Of a stretch of 64,000 nt of DNA, positions 7,781 to 17,012 are shown one piece after another. The position numbers and the translations under genes were made by a program. The notes below the pieces were generated by a model, which saw only the letters and a list, made by a program, of their open reading frames with translations, did no database searches and was not told the origin of the DNA. The stretch covers positions 70,583-134,582 of the forward strand of contig CAVRZO010000016.1 in NCBI GenBank assembly GCA_963725615.1, read 5' to 3'. Within the stretch, counting starts at the first letter, position 1. Each line of letters begins with the position of its first letter. The stretch comes from JAIQFF01 sp963725615 (GTDB taxonomy: Bacteria > Acidobacteriota > Terriglobia > Terriglobales > Acidobacteriaceae).

Positions 7781-9547
7781 TTAGGTCTTTGCCCAGCCCC
7801 GGCTGGGGATCTGCCCCACACCCTCTTTGAATGTCACCAGTTGGTTGGCGGCCAATTGGCTAAATTTTTCGCGCAAACCGTTGGGCCAAAAAACCTCGAT
7901 GTCCGCCTTGGCCAATGAACCCAGGCCGAAGTGCAGTCGGGGATCGTTGCACGAATAGAAACTCGACTGGCTCAGCACAGCCTGGGCCTGGACCTTGCCG
8001 CCATAGCGGACCAATACTCGAGCGCCGATCGCACTACGGTTTGACTTGACTCCTTGCAGCTTGACCTTTATCCAGTTCTGCTTGCCGCTCGAGTCATTGC
8101 GCAACAGGGACGGGGGTTCGTTGAGATTGACGATCAGAATATCCACATCACCATCATTGTCGAAATCGCCGAACGCGCACCCCCGACTGCAGTGGGCCTC
8201 TGCAACACCGGGACCCGTCTCCGGGCCGAGTTCTTCGAAGGTCCCGTTGCCCAGGTTGCGAAACACCGCTCGCGGGGTCTTGTTCGCATATTGCGGCAGC
8301 TTCCGTTCCACCTCAGGGTAGACATTCCCCGTAACCATAAAAAGATCCGGGTAACCATCGTTGTCGAGGTCAACTATGCCAGCGCCCCAGCAGACATAGC
8401 GGGTCTCCACGCCGACACGTGAGGAAAGGGTGACATCGTCGAAATTCCCCTCACCGTCGTTGTGGAAGAGACCATTGGCGTCATCGGCAAAGTGGGTCTT
8501 AAAGATGTCGAGATGCCCGTCAAGATCGTAATCACCCAAGCCCACACCCATGCCCGCCTGTTCCGCTCCATCATTGTTGAGAGCCACACCTCGGACCACT
8601 CCCTCTTCCCGAAAAGTCCCGTTATGATTATTCATGAACAGCAGACTCGGAGTGGAGTCGCAAGCGACGTAGATGTCAGGCCAGCCGTCTTCGTCCAAAT
8701 CAGCCGCCACCACCGTCATTCCGTAGCTTTCGGTTGCGCTCGCAATACCCGCCTGCTGGGTCACATCCGTGAATGTTCCGTCACCATTGTTGCGGTACAG
8801 GGAATGTCTCCCCGTGGGCAGCCCACGCGGTCCGCATTCCACGGGAATACCTTTCCAGTTGCAATTGCTGTTCTCCCCTGGCACGGGAGCGTGTTCAAAA
8901 GAGAAACGCACATAGTTGGAAACGAACAGATCGAGATGGCCGTCACGGTTGTAATCAAGAAAACTGCACCCAGCACCCCAGCGCGGCTGCTGATTCCAAA
9001 GGCCGGCGGCCTTGGTCACATCGCTAAACGTTCCGTCACCATTGTTTCGATAAAGACGATTCTGCCCAAAGCAAGTGCAGAAGATATCGTCGAATCCGTC
9101 GTTGTTGTAATCGCCGACACACACCGCAGAAGCCCAGTCTACCGCCCGCAATCCGGCTTTCTCCGTAACGTCGGTAAAGGTGCCGTCGCGGTTGTTCTTG
9201 TACAGGCGGTTACTGGTATCAGGAGGGGCGCCGTCCAGACGGGTCCCGGTGAGCAGAAAAATATCCATCCAGCCATCGTTGTCGTAATCGAGGAAAGCGC
9301 AGCCACAGCCGGTGGCTTCCAAAATGTATTTCTTGCTTTCCACACCTCCGTAGATCGTGGGCGCGTTGAATCCCGCCGCGGCTGCGACATCTACAAAGTG
9401 CGCATTGAATGGCAGCCCGGAAGGAGCGGGTCTTTTTATGGGTTTCGCGGTATGAGTGGCGACACCTTGCGCAAGCAGCCGTCCCGCGGTCCCAGCAAGG
9501 ACGGAGCCGAGGGAAAGCTGTACAAAAGCACGGCGGGTGAGGGTCAT
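7781..9547 (-). CDS. Exported FG-GAP/VCBS-repeat protein with ASPIC/UnbV C-terminal domain (CRTAC1-like)
   Basis: About 588 aa from the ATG at 9547, which opens a Tat-like signal (TRRAFVQLSLGSVLAG); a GTG at 9604 would add 19 residues and is possible. The body holds at least six repeats with Ca-binding-type loops (DYDNDGWMDIF, DYNNDGFDDIF, DYNRDGHLDLF, DLDEDGWPDIY, DYDLDGHLDIF, DFDNDGDVDIL), the pattern of a beta-propeller. The C-terminus (SAIGARVLVRYGG to IEVFWPNGLREKF) is the ASPIC/UnbV domain. In Acidobacteria such proteins commonly accompany TPR proteins and Oar-like receptors; their biochemical role is not established. The upstream TPR gene ends 78 bases before this ATG, so the two probably share a transcript. 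Confidence 0.85.
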   Translation of the reverse strand: MTLTRRAFVQLSLGSVLAGTAGRLLAQGVATHTAKPIKRPAPSGLPFNAHFVDVAAAAGFNAPTIYGGVESKKYILEATGCGCAFLDYDNDGWMDIFLLTGTRLDGAPPDTSNRLYKNNRDGTFTDVTEKAGLRAVDWASAVCVGDYNNDGFDDIFCTCFGQNRLYRNNGDGTFSDVTKAAGLWNQQPRWGAGCSFLDYNRDGHLDLFVSNYVRFSFEHAPVPGENSNCNWKGIPVECGPRGLPTGRHSLYRNNGDGTFTDVTQQAGIASATESYGMTVVAADLDEDGWPDIYVACDSTPSLLFMNNHNGTFREEGVVRGVALNNDGAEQAGMGVGLGDYDLDGHLDIFKTHFADDANGLFHNDGEGNFDDVTLSSRVGVETRYVCWGAGIVDLDNDGYPDLFMVTGNVYPEVERKLPQYANKTPRAVFRNLGNGTFEELGPETGPGVAEAHCSRGCAFGDFDNDGDVDILIVNLNEPPSLLRNDSSGKQNWIKVKLQGVKSNRSAIGARVLVRYGGKVQAQAVLSQSSFYSCNDPRLHFGLGSLAKADIEVFWPNGLREKFSQLAANQLVTFKEGVGQIPSRGWAKT

Positions 9548-9625
9548 TACCTGCTCGCGCCCTCGGATTGCTTCTTCCGGCTCATGGTCTTTCATTATCG
9601 CCACGTCGAAAGAAGGAGTAAAGGT

Positions 9626-11116
9626 TCACTCTCGGTTTTGAGGCGCATTCCCTTCGATCAGCTTGTATCGGTTGCGCTGTTCTTCCTGTTTGGTGGCTTC
9701 GCGGCGAAGCTCGGCCAAGCGCTGGAGTAACTCTGGGAGTTCTGTTTTGTCACCGGTCTTTCGAAGCGCTTGAACTAGGTGATACACAGCGGTCTGGTCC
9801 TTCGGATCTATACTCAAAGCCTTCCGGCTTTCCTCGATCGCCTCCCGGTTTTGCCCTGCTTGCAGGTAGAGTTTCGCCAGCAGATCATGCGCAGCTAGGA
9901 GGCCAGGCTGCAAGGAAACTGCTTTCTTCGCCGAGCCCAAGGCGGTTTGAAATTCCGCACTCCCTGCGTCCGCTCCTTTTTGGTTGAGAATCTCGGCCTG
10001 GAGAAATAGCAGGTACGCATCATTTGGTTTCTTGGTGAGCTTCGACCGAACCGTGGCCAGTGCTTCATCGGGCGAGCTCTTCTGCACTGCTTCCAGTCCC
10101 AGAGCCGCGGAGCCGATTGCTTGTCCGGGGTCGAGAGCATTGGCCTTGTCAAAATCGGCTTCGGCCTGATCGTATTGCGCCATTTGCACATAGAGAACAC
10201 CGCGAGCTAAATACAACTCGGCCGCATTGGGCTGCAAGTTCAGCCCGCTGTTGATCATGGCTATGCCGGCTGGAAAGGATTGGTGATCCATCGAAATAGT
10301 GGCGAAGTCGAGGTAGAGTGCAACATTGCGAGGATCCGAAACAATCGCCTGACGCAGCAAAGCGACGGCTTGCGGCGTGTCGCCACCAGCTTCGCAGGCT
10401 GATGCGGCCAGCTGCAGCGTTTTCGAATCCGGATCCTTTTCTTGCAGCAGTGGAGCCAGCGTTTCGATCGCATCTTTGGGGCGCTTGGCCATCAGTTGGA
10501 CAGTTGCCAGATGGTGGCGCGTGTCATGATTGGCTGAGTCCAGCGCCAGGAGCCGCTCAAAGACAGGGATCGCTTTATCCGACTGCTTCAGTCTCACCAG
10601 GCACGCGCCGTACTGCTGCACTGCACCGGGTTGAGATTCCAACAGCGAACCGCTTAGTTCGAAATGTTGTATGGCGGACGTGCAATCGCCACCTCTGCCA
10701 TACAAAACCGCCAGCATGGCATGGCTGGTCGGATCATCGGGGCGCAACTTCACCACATGTTGTAAGAGCGGAATCGCTGCGGCGCTACCCGCCTTATATT
10801 CCAGCTGGGCCGCGCCTTCCAGCGCGGGAAGATAGTCCGGAGAGATCTTAAGTGCATTACGAAAAGAAGCTAACGCTTCCTTCTCGCGCTCTATGCCCGA
10901 ATATGCGATCCCCTGCAATGTCCACAATTGCGCGCTTTGCGGAGACTTCAATAGCGCCGTATGGAGCAGTTGGAGAGCTTTGTCAAATTCCCGTTCTCGC
11001 AGTGCCGAAGTGATCGGACCGATGGTGTCGATACTGGTCTGCGCGAGAGCCAACGCCAAGAAAGATATCAGTGCAGCCATTAAAGCCAGCTTCTTAAAGA
11101 CACTCATGCATATCAT
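9626..11116 (-). CDS. Secreted tetratricopeptide-repeat protein (paralogue of 2338-3843)
   Basis: 496 aa from the ATG at 11116 (MICMSVFKKLAL), which has AAGG at good spacing; an ATG nine bases on is the alternative. A signal peptide ends ALALAQ. Successive TPR units follow, with segments nearly identical in order and wording to the other TPR gene: QLWTLQGIAYSG, ALKISPDYLPALEGA, QAVALLRQAI. The two genes are evidently products of duplication. This copy leads the minus-strand set TPR, ASPIC, receptor. The role is presumably a periplasmic scaffold, but no partner can be named. Confidence 0.8.
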   Translation of the reverse strand: MICMSVFKKLALMAALISFLALALAQTSIDTIGPITSALREREFDKALQLLHTALLKSPQSAQLWTLQGIAYSGIEREKEALASFRNALKISPDYLPALEGAAQLEYKAGSAAAIPLLQHVVKLRPDDPTSHAMLAVLYGRGGDCTSAIQHFELSGSLLESQPGAVQQYGACLVRLKQSDKAIPVFERLLALDSANHDTRHHLATVQLMAKRPKDAIETLAPLLQEKDPDSKTLQLAASACEAGGDTPQAVALLRQAIVSDPRNVALYLDFATISMDHQSFPAGIAMINSGLNLQPNAAELYLARGVLYVQMAQYDQAEADFDKANALDPGQAIGSAALGLEAVQKSSPDEALATVRSKLTKKPNDAYLLFLQAEILNQKGADAGSAEFQTALGSAKKAVSLQPGLLAAHDLLAKLYLQAGQNREAIEESRKALSIDPKDQTAVYHLVQALRKTGDKTELPELLQRLAELRREATKQEEQRNRYKLIEGNAPQNRE

Positions 11117-11159
11117 TATCGCCTTGTACGGGAGGCCGCAGGCAACCCCTCTCAATCAG

Positions 11160-11256
11160 ATGGGATGAGAAGGTCGATCCCCGATCACGGATGGCGTTAA
11201 GCTAGCGGTGATCAACGCACTCAACGTGCAATCACATGAAAAAGGAGATCGACCTT
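11160..11256 (+). ncRNA. Structured region 5' of the IS110-type transposase (candidate bridge-RNA relic)
   Basis: AAGGTCGATC (11170-11179) pairs perfectly with GATCGACCTT (11247-11256), enclosing a smaller stem GCGTT/AACGC around GCTAGC. IS110-group elements encode a bridge RNA in the non-coding left end just before the recombinase gene, so position and structure fit. The transposase is broken, so any RNA would be a relic. This is inference from structure only; no covariance could be tested. Confidence 0.3.
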
Positions 11257-11981
11257 GAAGAAGCATAGCAAGTCTTCGCAGCGGAGTGAACCAAGCTTGA
11301 AGCAGAGCGAAAGCGCGAGGTCCGGGGCAGCGAGATGCGAAAGAAGTACTCGCGGAAGTCCTGGAAAGGTTGAGGGGAAAGCTGGATGCGCCGGCGGTGT
11401 CGACGAGCGCAAAAGAAAATCGCAGGGGGAACACGGTGGGCCCCAATCGAGATCGTCTGACGGTGGGAGTGAATCTGGGGGACCGCTGGAGTCAGTACTG
11501 CATTCTTGGTTTGGAGGGAGAAACGCTGGCCGAAGGACAGTTGCGGACAACGCAGGAAGATATAAGGGAGTTCTTCCAGGCATGGACAGTGGCGCGGGTA
11601 GTGATCGAAGTAGGAACTCACTCGGCATGGGTACAGGACGTGATGACCGAGTGGGGACACGAGGTGCTGGTGGCCAACCCGCGGTTGATGGGAGGGTCGA
11701 AGCGTCGTAAGCGGAAGAGCGATCGCATCGATGCCAACAAGTTGGCCCGCTTGGGGCGGGTGGATCCGCAGTCGTTGTACCCGATTCGGCATCGCAGTCG
11801 GGAAGTGCGCCAGGATCTGGTGGTGTTGCGAGCCCGGGACGCATTGGTGTCGGTGCGGACGGAGTTAATCAACACCGCGCGAGGACTGGTGAAAAGTATG
11901 GGCACACGACTGCCGCGGTGTTCGAGTCCGAGCTTCGCGGAAAACCTGTGCCAAATCTGTCTTAGATACCCACGTTTGTAG
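11255..11981 (+). pseudogene. IS110-family transposase remnant, frameshifted and 3'-truncated
   Basis: The main open frame (11370-11981) carries the N-terminal RuvC-like DEDD domain of IS110 transposases: VGVNLGDRWSQYCIL (first Asp), VVIEVGTHSAWV (Glu) and SDRIDANKLARLGRVD (paired Asp). The likely original N-terminus (KKHSKSSQRSEPSLKQ, from the TTG at 11255) is in another frame, so at least one frameshift lies near 11300-11345. After SSPSFAEN (about 11945) the protein leaves the family sequence and stops. The C-terminal domain with the catalytic serine is missing, so the element cannot transpose by itself. The right end was probably lost by deletion or replaced by the repeats that follow. Confidence 0.8.
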
Positions 11982-12133
11982 CGGCTTCGAGCGGATCGTG
12001 CGTTTGTGTTTTCTGTAACGTCCACATTCTGCGCAGAGCTGAATCGTTCGACTCGCATACGCTTCCGCCATTTCTAGAGTGCCTCACCGACGCTCAGGAT
12101 TTCCGCGCTGGCTCGAACCGCAGCCAAGGGTAA

Positions 12134-12365
12134 GGAGGCGCCGCGCCTTCCGTTCAACGCTCCCCCTTTCATTCTTCTTGAAGTAAGTATCCTCCGGCAG
12201 AGCCGGAGGCTTTACGGTCGCGGGCCCCTCAAAGGGACCTTGCCGCGACCCAAAGTCAAAATCACAAGCTTAGGCCACAACGCTGGTGGCCGGGGCGTTT
12301 GAATCTGGAGACATACTGCGGGAGCCGTCAAACTCTTGCCGCCTCCCCGGCAAAGCCGGGGGGTC
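12134..12365. repeat. Cluster of palindromic REP-like repeats in a 500-bp gene-free stretch
   Basis: The gap from 11982 to 12479 has no gene. It contains several clean hairpins: GGAGGCGC/GCGCCTTCC near 12134; CCTCCGGC-AGA-GCCGGAGG at 12191-12209; GGTCGCGG/CCGCGACC at 12216-12250; and CCCCGGC-AAA-GCCGGGG at 12345-12361. The mix of GC-rich palindromes with short loops is typical of REP-type elements. Confidence 0.65.
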
Positions 12366-12479
12366 TCCCGTCGTACTAGTATAAAATTCTTCTGCGCGTA
12401 AATCACGACATACCATCACGGCATCACTTCCGTTGAATCAGAGTTTTTCCTGCGCTCAGAACATCGAAGGCAAGGACCT

Positions 12480-13814
12480 GTGAACCAGCGAGTGTCACAA
12501 CGGACGCGAACCCAACTCGCATTTGGCGCGGCTGTCATTCTGCTCGTTCTTTGTGGACTGGCCGCCTACTTCGCCGCGGTCCGCCTCCGCACCGCTCAGC
12601 GCTGGGTCAGTCACACCCGCGACGTTCAATCCGCTTTGGCCGAGGTCAACAATATCAGTAATCGGGCCGGACGCGCCCGCACCCGCTATGTCGATAGCGG
12701 CAATGAATCCTTTTTCGAGGAATATCAAGCGGCGGCGGGCGAGATTCCCGGAAAATTGAAGTTGATCCAAGACCTCACGTCTGATAATCCCGAGCAAGTG
12801 GAGCTGGGCAAGAGCCTGGCCAGCATTACCAACCGCCGGTTAGATCTGTTGAACCGGTCGGTCCAGTTGAAGCGCGACAGGGCGGCTGACGTTCAGGAGC
12901 AGGGGCCACTGCGGCAGCAGATCATCGATGTGTCCGCGGAAGCCGATTCGCTGTTGCAGAAAATGCAGGACCGGGAACAAGAACTTCTGGACCAGCGCCG
13001 GGGGCAATCAGAGCGGCTCTTTCGCATCACTGCATACATATTGTGTGCGGCCTTTGTGGTGGCCCTTGCCCTGTTGTTCCTGCATCACCGGATGCTCAAC
13101 GCGGAGTTGAAAGCGAGAGAGCAGGCCGAGGCGTCATTGCGCACTCTCAGCGTACGTTTGCTGGAACTGCAGGACCAGGAGCGCCGGAAATTCTCACGCG
13201 AACTTCACGATAGTCTGGGGCAATACCTGGTGGGCGCGAAAATGAACCTGGCCATGCTGGACAAGTCGCTGCCGGAAAATGCGCTGATTGCGGAATGTCT
13301 GAAGCTTCTCGATCAGGCCATGATCGAGACCCGTACCATCTCGCATCTATTGCATCCGCCGTTGTTGGACGAGACCGGTTTTGCATCCGCGGCAAGGTGG
13401 TATGTGGAGGGTTTCGCCAAACGCAGCGGCATTCAGACCGCTCTCGACATGTCCGAAGATCTCGGCCGCCTGCCCAGTTCCCTCGAGCTGGCTTTGTTCC
13501 GCGTTCTGCAGGAGAGTCTGACCAATGTTCATCGTCATTCGATGAGCAAGCGGGCGGATGTCTACTTGAGACTCTCAGAGAGCACAGTGGTGCTGCGGGT
13601 GAGAGACTACGGCAGGGGTATTCCGGCAGACGTTCTGGACCGCTTTCGTCGCAACAAAGCCCACGGCGGGGTGGGGTTGGCCGGGATGCGTGAGCGTATC
13701 CACGAACTCGGGGGACGGCTGGAAATGGATTCGGACAGCCACGGCACTCAGGTCGTGGCAACTCTGCCGCGCGCGGATCGGAGAAATTCTACCGAAGTAT
13801 TCGCCGCTGATTGA
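12480..13814 (+). CDS. Sensor histidine kinase, CHASE3 sensor with HisKA_3/HATPase (NarL-type)
   Basis: 444 aa from a GTG at 12480 preceded by AAGGCAAGG. A first membrane segment (about residues 13-33) leads to a CHASE3-like helical extracellular sensor (RARTRYVDSGNESFFEEYQ), then a second membrane helix near 185-203. The kinase core has the HisKA_3 box RKFSRELHDSLGQYL with phospho-acceptor His243, and an ATPase domain with the N box (LQESLTNVHRHS) and G box (DYGRGIP, GVGLAGMRERI). This class normally phosphorylates LuxR-type response regulators. No partner regulator is adjacent; the only LuxR-type regulator in the window (49979) lacks a normal phosphorylation site, so the true partner is probably elsewhere. 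Confidence 0.88.
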   Translation: MNQRVSQRTRTQLAFGAAVILLVLCGLAAYFAAVRLRTAQRWVSHTRDVQSALAEVNNISNRAGRARTRYVDSGNESFFEEYQAAAGEIPGKLKLIQDLTSDNPEQVELGKSLASITNRRLDLLNRSVQLKRDRAADVQEQGPLRQQIIDVSAEADSLLQKMQDREQELLDQRRGQSERLFRITAYILCAAFVVALALLFLHHRMLNAELKAREQAEASLRTLSVRLLELQDQERRKFSRELHDSLGQYLVGAKMNLAMLDKSLPENALIAECLKLLDQAMIETRTISHLLHPPLLDETGFASAARWYVEGFAKRSGIQTALDMSEDLGRLPSSLELALFRVLQESLTNVHRHSMSKRADVYLRLSESTVVLRVRDYGRGIPADVLDRFRRNKAHGGVGLAGMRERIHELGGRLEMDSDSHGTQVVATLPRADRRNSTEVFAAD

Positions 13815-13900
13815 AGGATCGGTTAGTCGCCCGGGAAGATTCCACCGTTGTTGCCGTGCTAAGAGCCCGCCTCAGGCGCGAAAGGGCGAACTGTTCTGCA

Positions 13901-13935
13901 ACGTAGCGGCACGAGTGAACTCGTGTCCTTCCCGC
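13901..13935. repeat. Single REP-like palindrome with GTAG foot
   Basis: GTAG (13903-13906) is followed by CGGCACGAGT-GA-ACTCGTGTC, a short-loop hairpin, between the convergent 3' ends of the histidine kinase and the phosphorylase. A GTAG tetranucleotide at the foot of a palindrome is a known hallmark of REPs mobilised by RAYT transposases. Confidence 0.45.
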
Positions 13936-13954
13936 CGAATCGCACGCTCCGCGA

Positions 13955-16615
13955 TCATAGTTTCTTGCTGAGATCGCTGGACATGCCTCCAGCCGCGGGC
14001 ACGTAACATTTCGTGACGTAATCCATCACCATGCGATTGGCGTTGAAACGCCAGCCCAGCGTCCGGATGGTGCGCTTCATGCGCTTGATCCAGCCGCGAG
14101 GCAGACCGTCGCGGTCTCGGTCATAGTAGAGCGGGATCACTTCTTCGCGCAGGACGCGATACAGATCTTCTCCATCGCGATTATCGTGAATGCTCATGTC
14201 GGAATGAGTTCTGCCGCTTCCGATGGCGAATCCATTCAGACCGTCAAAGGCCTCGGCCCACCAGCCGTCGAGAACCGACAGGTTGAGACCGCCGTTTAAA
14301 ACCACTTTCTGACCACTGGTGCCTGAGGCTTCAAGCGGCCGGCGGGGATTGTTCAGCCAGACATCCACTCCCTGCACGAAATGCCGGCCCACGTTGATGT
14401 CGTAGTCTTCGACGAAGACAAATTTGTCGGCAAACTCCATGTGGCGCATGAGCTTGGCGATCTGCTGCAGAACTTTCTTGCCGGGTTCGTCGCGGGGATG
14501 CGCCTTGCCGGCAAAAATGAACTGCACGGGCCGTTTGGGATCGTTCACCATGGATGTGAGTTTTTCGATGTCGGCCAGAATCAGGTCGGCCCGCTTGTAA
14601 GTAGCGAAGCGGCGGGCAAATCCGATGGTCAGCGAATCGGGGCTCAGGACCCTGCCCAGCCGCGCCAGCATTTCGGAAGACTCGTCGCGGCGCTCCGCTT
14701 GCTCGACCACCCGGTGGCGCACGAAATCCAGCAGCCGTGACTTCAGGTGGAGGTGAGTTTCCCAGAGTTCGGCGTCGTCCACGTCCTCAATGCCTTCCCA
14801 GATCGCCGGGTCGGCGTTGTTTTCCTGCCAGCCCGTGCCCAGATGGCGGTCGTATAGGCGGAACATTTGCGGCGCCAGCCAGGAAGGGACATGCACGCCG
14901 TTGGTGATGTGCCCGATGGGAACTTCATCTTCGGGCTTGCCGGGATAGAGGCCGGTCCACATATGCCGGGAAACTTCTCCATGCAAAGCGGAGACTGCAT
15001 TGGCTCGGCGGGCGAGTTTCAAACCGAGGACGGTCATGCAGAACTCTTCGTTCTGATTCCCGGGATTCTCCCGTCCCAACTCCATCAACTTGTCCTGGGA
15101 GATGCCCAGCGCTTCGCGCATCGGCCCCAGATGCTCCTCCATCAAGTCGGCGTAGAACCGGTCGTGGCCGGCGGGCACCGGGGTGTGAGTAGTGAAAACC
15201 GTCCCGCGGGAAACACGGCGGACGGCATGATCGAAGGCGATGCCCTCGCTCTGCATCCGGTCACGAATGGCTTCCAGAACAGCGAACCCGCTGTGACCTT
15301 CATTCAGATGGAGGACGCCGGGCGTGATGCCCATGGCTTTGAGGGCACGGAAGCCTCCAATGCCAAGCAGCAGTTCCTGACGGATCCGGATGCGCGAGTC
15401 TCCTCCATATAAACGTGAGGTAAGCTCACGGTCCTCGGGATGGTTGCCTTCAATGTTGGAGTCGATCAACAGCAGATCGCAGCGCCCGACCTTCATGCGC
15501 CAGACTTTCGCCCGGATGATTCCGCCGCGAGTTTCTACCTGGACGGTAACGGGCTCGCCGTTCGGTCCGATCGCAGCTTCCATGGGCAGTGTATTGACAT
15601 CGGTCTGGATATATTCTTCTTGCTGCCAACCGGTCCGGTCGAGCCGTTGCCGGAAATATCCCTGGCCGTAGAACAACCCCACAGCCACCAGCGGAATGCC
15701 CAAGTCCGACGCGCTTTTCACGTGATCGCCAGCCAGCACGCCCAGTCCGCCGGAATACTCCGGAATGGAAACGTGTAAACCGAATTCGGCGGAGAAGTAG
15801 GCCACCGGACGAGGCCGCAGAATGCCGGCGTGCCGGGCTCCCCAGGTCCGGTCCGCATCGAGATACTCGCGCTGGCGGCGATAGGCATAGTTGATCCGGC
15901 TGTGCAGCACCAGTTCACGGGCACGGCTCTCGATCACGGCCAGCGGAATCTCCGAAAGCAGGGCGACAGGATTGTGATTGAGTTGTCGCCAGCGTCCTGG
16001 GTCGAGGTCACGGAACAAACTGCTGGTGTCGTGGTCCCAACACCACCACAGGTTTCGGGCCAGCGCCCACAGCCGCTCCTGGGCGGGCGCGATAAAGCGG
16101 TCGAGCGTTCGCGCTTCGCTTACCACCGAACCAACCTGGGCCGCAGCCTCACTCAGCATTCGCACTTCATCCTCGCGGAAGACCCGGGGCGCGATCGTCT
16201 GGACTACCAGAACTCCCTGCAGAACGCCGCGATCAATAAGAGGAACGCCGAGGAATGACTGGTAAGGTTCTTCGCCGGCTTCACTGAAGTACTTGAAGCG
16301 AGGATGGTTCTTCACCTGCTCCACCGCAACCGGACCCACTCGCTCGGCGACCAGACCGGCGAGACCTTCGTGAATACCCATGCGGAGAGTACCGATGCAT
16401 TGGGGGCGAAGCCCCAGGGTTGCGGCCAGCACCAGGTTGGCGCGGTCCGGCTCCAGCAAGTAAGCGGAACAGACGTCGGTTTGAAACCGCTTCGCGATCA
16501 AAGCGACCATGTTCATCAGAGTCTCGGCCGACTTGCCACCATCGGCGGCCAGATTGCCGATTTCCTCAAGGGTCAGGACGTAATTTTCATCATGCGCGGC
16601 AGCGGGTTGGCTCAT
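13955..16615 (-). CDS. Alpha-glucan (glycogen) phosphorylase fused to an N-terminal GAF domain
   Basis: 886 aa from the ATG at 16615; a TTG at 16645 would add ten residues. Residues of about 15-175 form a GAF domain (GIHEGLAGLVAERVGPVAVEQ, NHPRFKYFSEAGEEPYQSFLGVP), most like the GAF of the nitrogen-PTS enzyme EI-Ntr (PtsP). From about 180 it is a GT35 phosphorylase of the shorter alpha-glucan type, starting at the DUF3417-like helices (ALARNLWWCWD) and continuing through YFSAEFGLH, HLNEGHSGF and the pyridoxal-phosphate site EASGTSGQK with Lys near 770. It releases glucose-1-phosphate from glycogen or maltodextrin. The fused GAF suggests direct allosteric control by a small molecule, which is inference. 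Other alpha-glucan enzymes in the window are GDE, GH63 and MalQ. Confidence 0.87.
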   Translation of the reverse strand: MSQPAAAHDENYVLTLEEIGNLAADGGKSAETLMNMVALIAKRFQTDVCSAYLLEPDRANLVLAATLGLRPQCIGTLRMGIHEGLAGLVAERVGPVAVEQVKNHPRFKYFSEAGEEPYQSFLGVPLIDRGVLQGVLVVQTIAPRVFREDEVRMLSEAAAQVGSVVSEARTLDRFIAPAQERLWALARNLWWCWDHDTSSLFRDLDPGRWRQLNHNPVALLSEIPLAVIESRARELVLHSRINYAYRRQREYLDADRTWGARHAGILRPRPVAYFSAEFGLHVSIPEYSGGLGVLAGDHVKSASDLGIPLVAVGLFYGQGYFRQRLDRTGWQQEEYIQTDVNTLPMEAAIGPNGEPVTVQVETRGGIIRAKVWRMKVGRCDLLLIDSNIEGNHPEDRELTSRLYGGDSRIRIRQELLLGIGGFRALKAMGITPGVLHLNEGHSGFAVLEAIRDRMQSEGIAFDHAVRRVSRGTVFTTHTPVPAGHDRFYADLMEEHLGPMREALGISQDKLMELGRENPGNQNEEFCMTVLGLKLARRANAVSALHGEVSRHMWTGLYPGKPEDEVPIGHITNGVHVPSWLAPQMFRLYDRHLGTGWQENNADPAIWEGIEDVDDAELWETHLHLKSRLLDFVRHRVVEQAERRDESSEMLARLGRVLSPDSLTIGFARRFATYKRADLILADIEKLTSMVNDPKRPVQFIFAGKAHPRDEPGKKVLQQIAKLMRHMEFADKFVFVEDYDINVGRHFVQGVDVWLNNPRRPLEASGTSGQKVVLNGGLNLSVLDGWWAEAFDGLNGFAIGSGRTHSDMSIHDNRDGEDLYRVLREEVIPLYYDRDRDGLPRGWIKRMKRTIRTLGWRFNANRMVMDYVTKCYVPAAGGMSSDLSKKL

Positions 16616-16645
16616 GTTCTGGATAATCTCGTCGTTGGAATTCAA

Positions 16646-17012
16646 GTCAGGATTTTATAGCGTGTTTGCCAGCTTCTTAGTGTAACTGCTGGGGCATGAA
16701 GCGCATAGTTTACGAATGGGCTCCCCTCGCCTGCTGCACACCCGTTCGGGTTCTCCTAACGGGGAACCTTAGACGGTGGGTCCAAACTGAGTCCAATCGA
16801 ATTTCTCTATGGGATGGATACAACCCGCGATTCGCATAGGGTCGGTTCGCGTTGCAAAGCGAACGGCTACAGAAAAGCGGGTAGGTACGATTTGCGCGAT
16901 TCAACGATGAGTAGGTCTTTTTGTTTCCGTAACCCACAGAAAATACATGCCATGCACTTTGGCAAACCAACTGCAGTAATCCCGATTGCTCAAATCTTCC
17001 AGGAGGACACGC
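16646..17012. other. Gene-free stretch
   Basis: No supported gene, RNA or repeat was found between the phosphorylase start and the small gene at 17013. Overlapping open frames on both strands have no ribosome site or recognisable sequence. The promoters of both flanking genes must lie here, but I could not identify them. Confidence 0.5.

Noticed and set aside
7781..9547. Regular spaced repeats resembling a CRISPR array
   Set aside because: The repeats are degenerate codons for the FG-GAP Ca-binding loops in an open frame, with no constant spacer length or exact direct repeats.
8462..9730. 422-aa open frame antisense to the FG-GAP/ASPIC gene
   Set aside because: It mirrors the repetitive Ca-loop codons of the real gene, has no recognisable domain or ribosome site, and its length comes from low stop-codon frequency in high-GC DNA.
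12030..12080. Possible tRNA-like T-loop (GTTCGACTC)
   Set aside because: No acceptor stem, anticodon arm or D-loop could be fitted around it.
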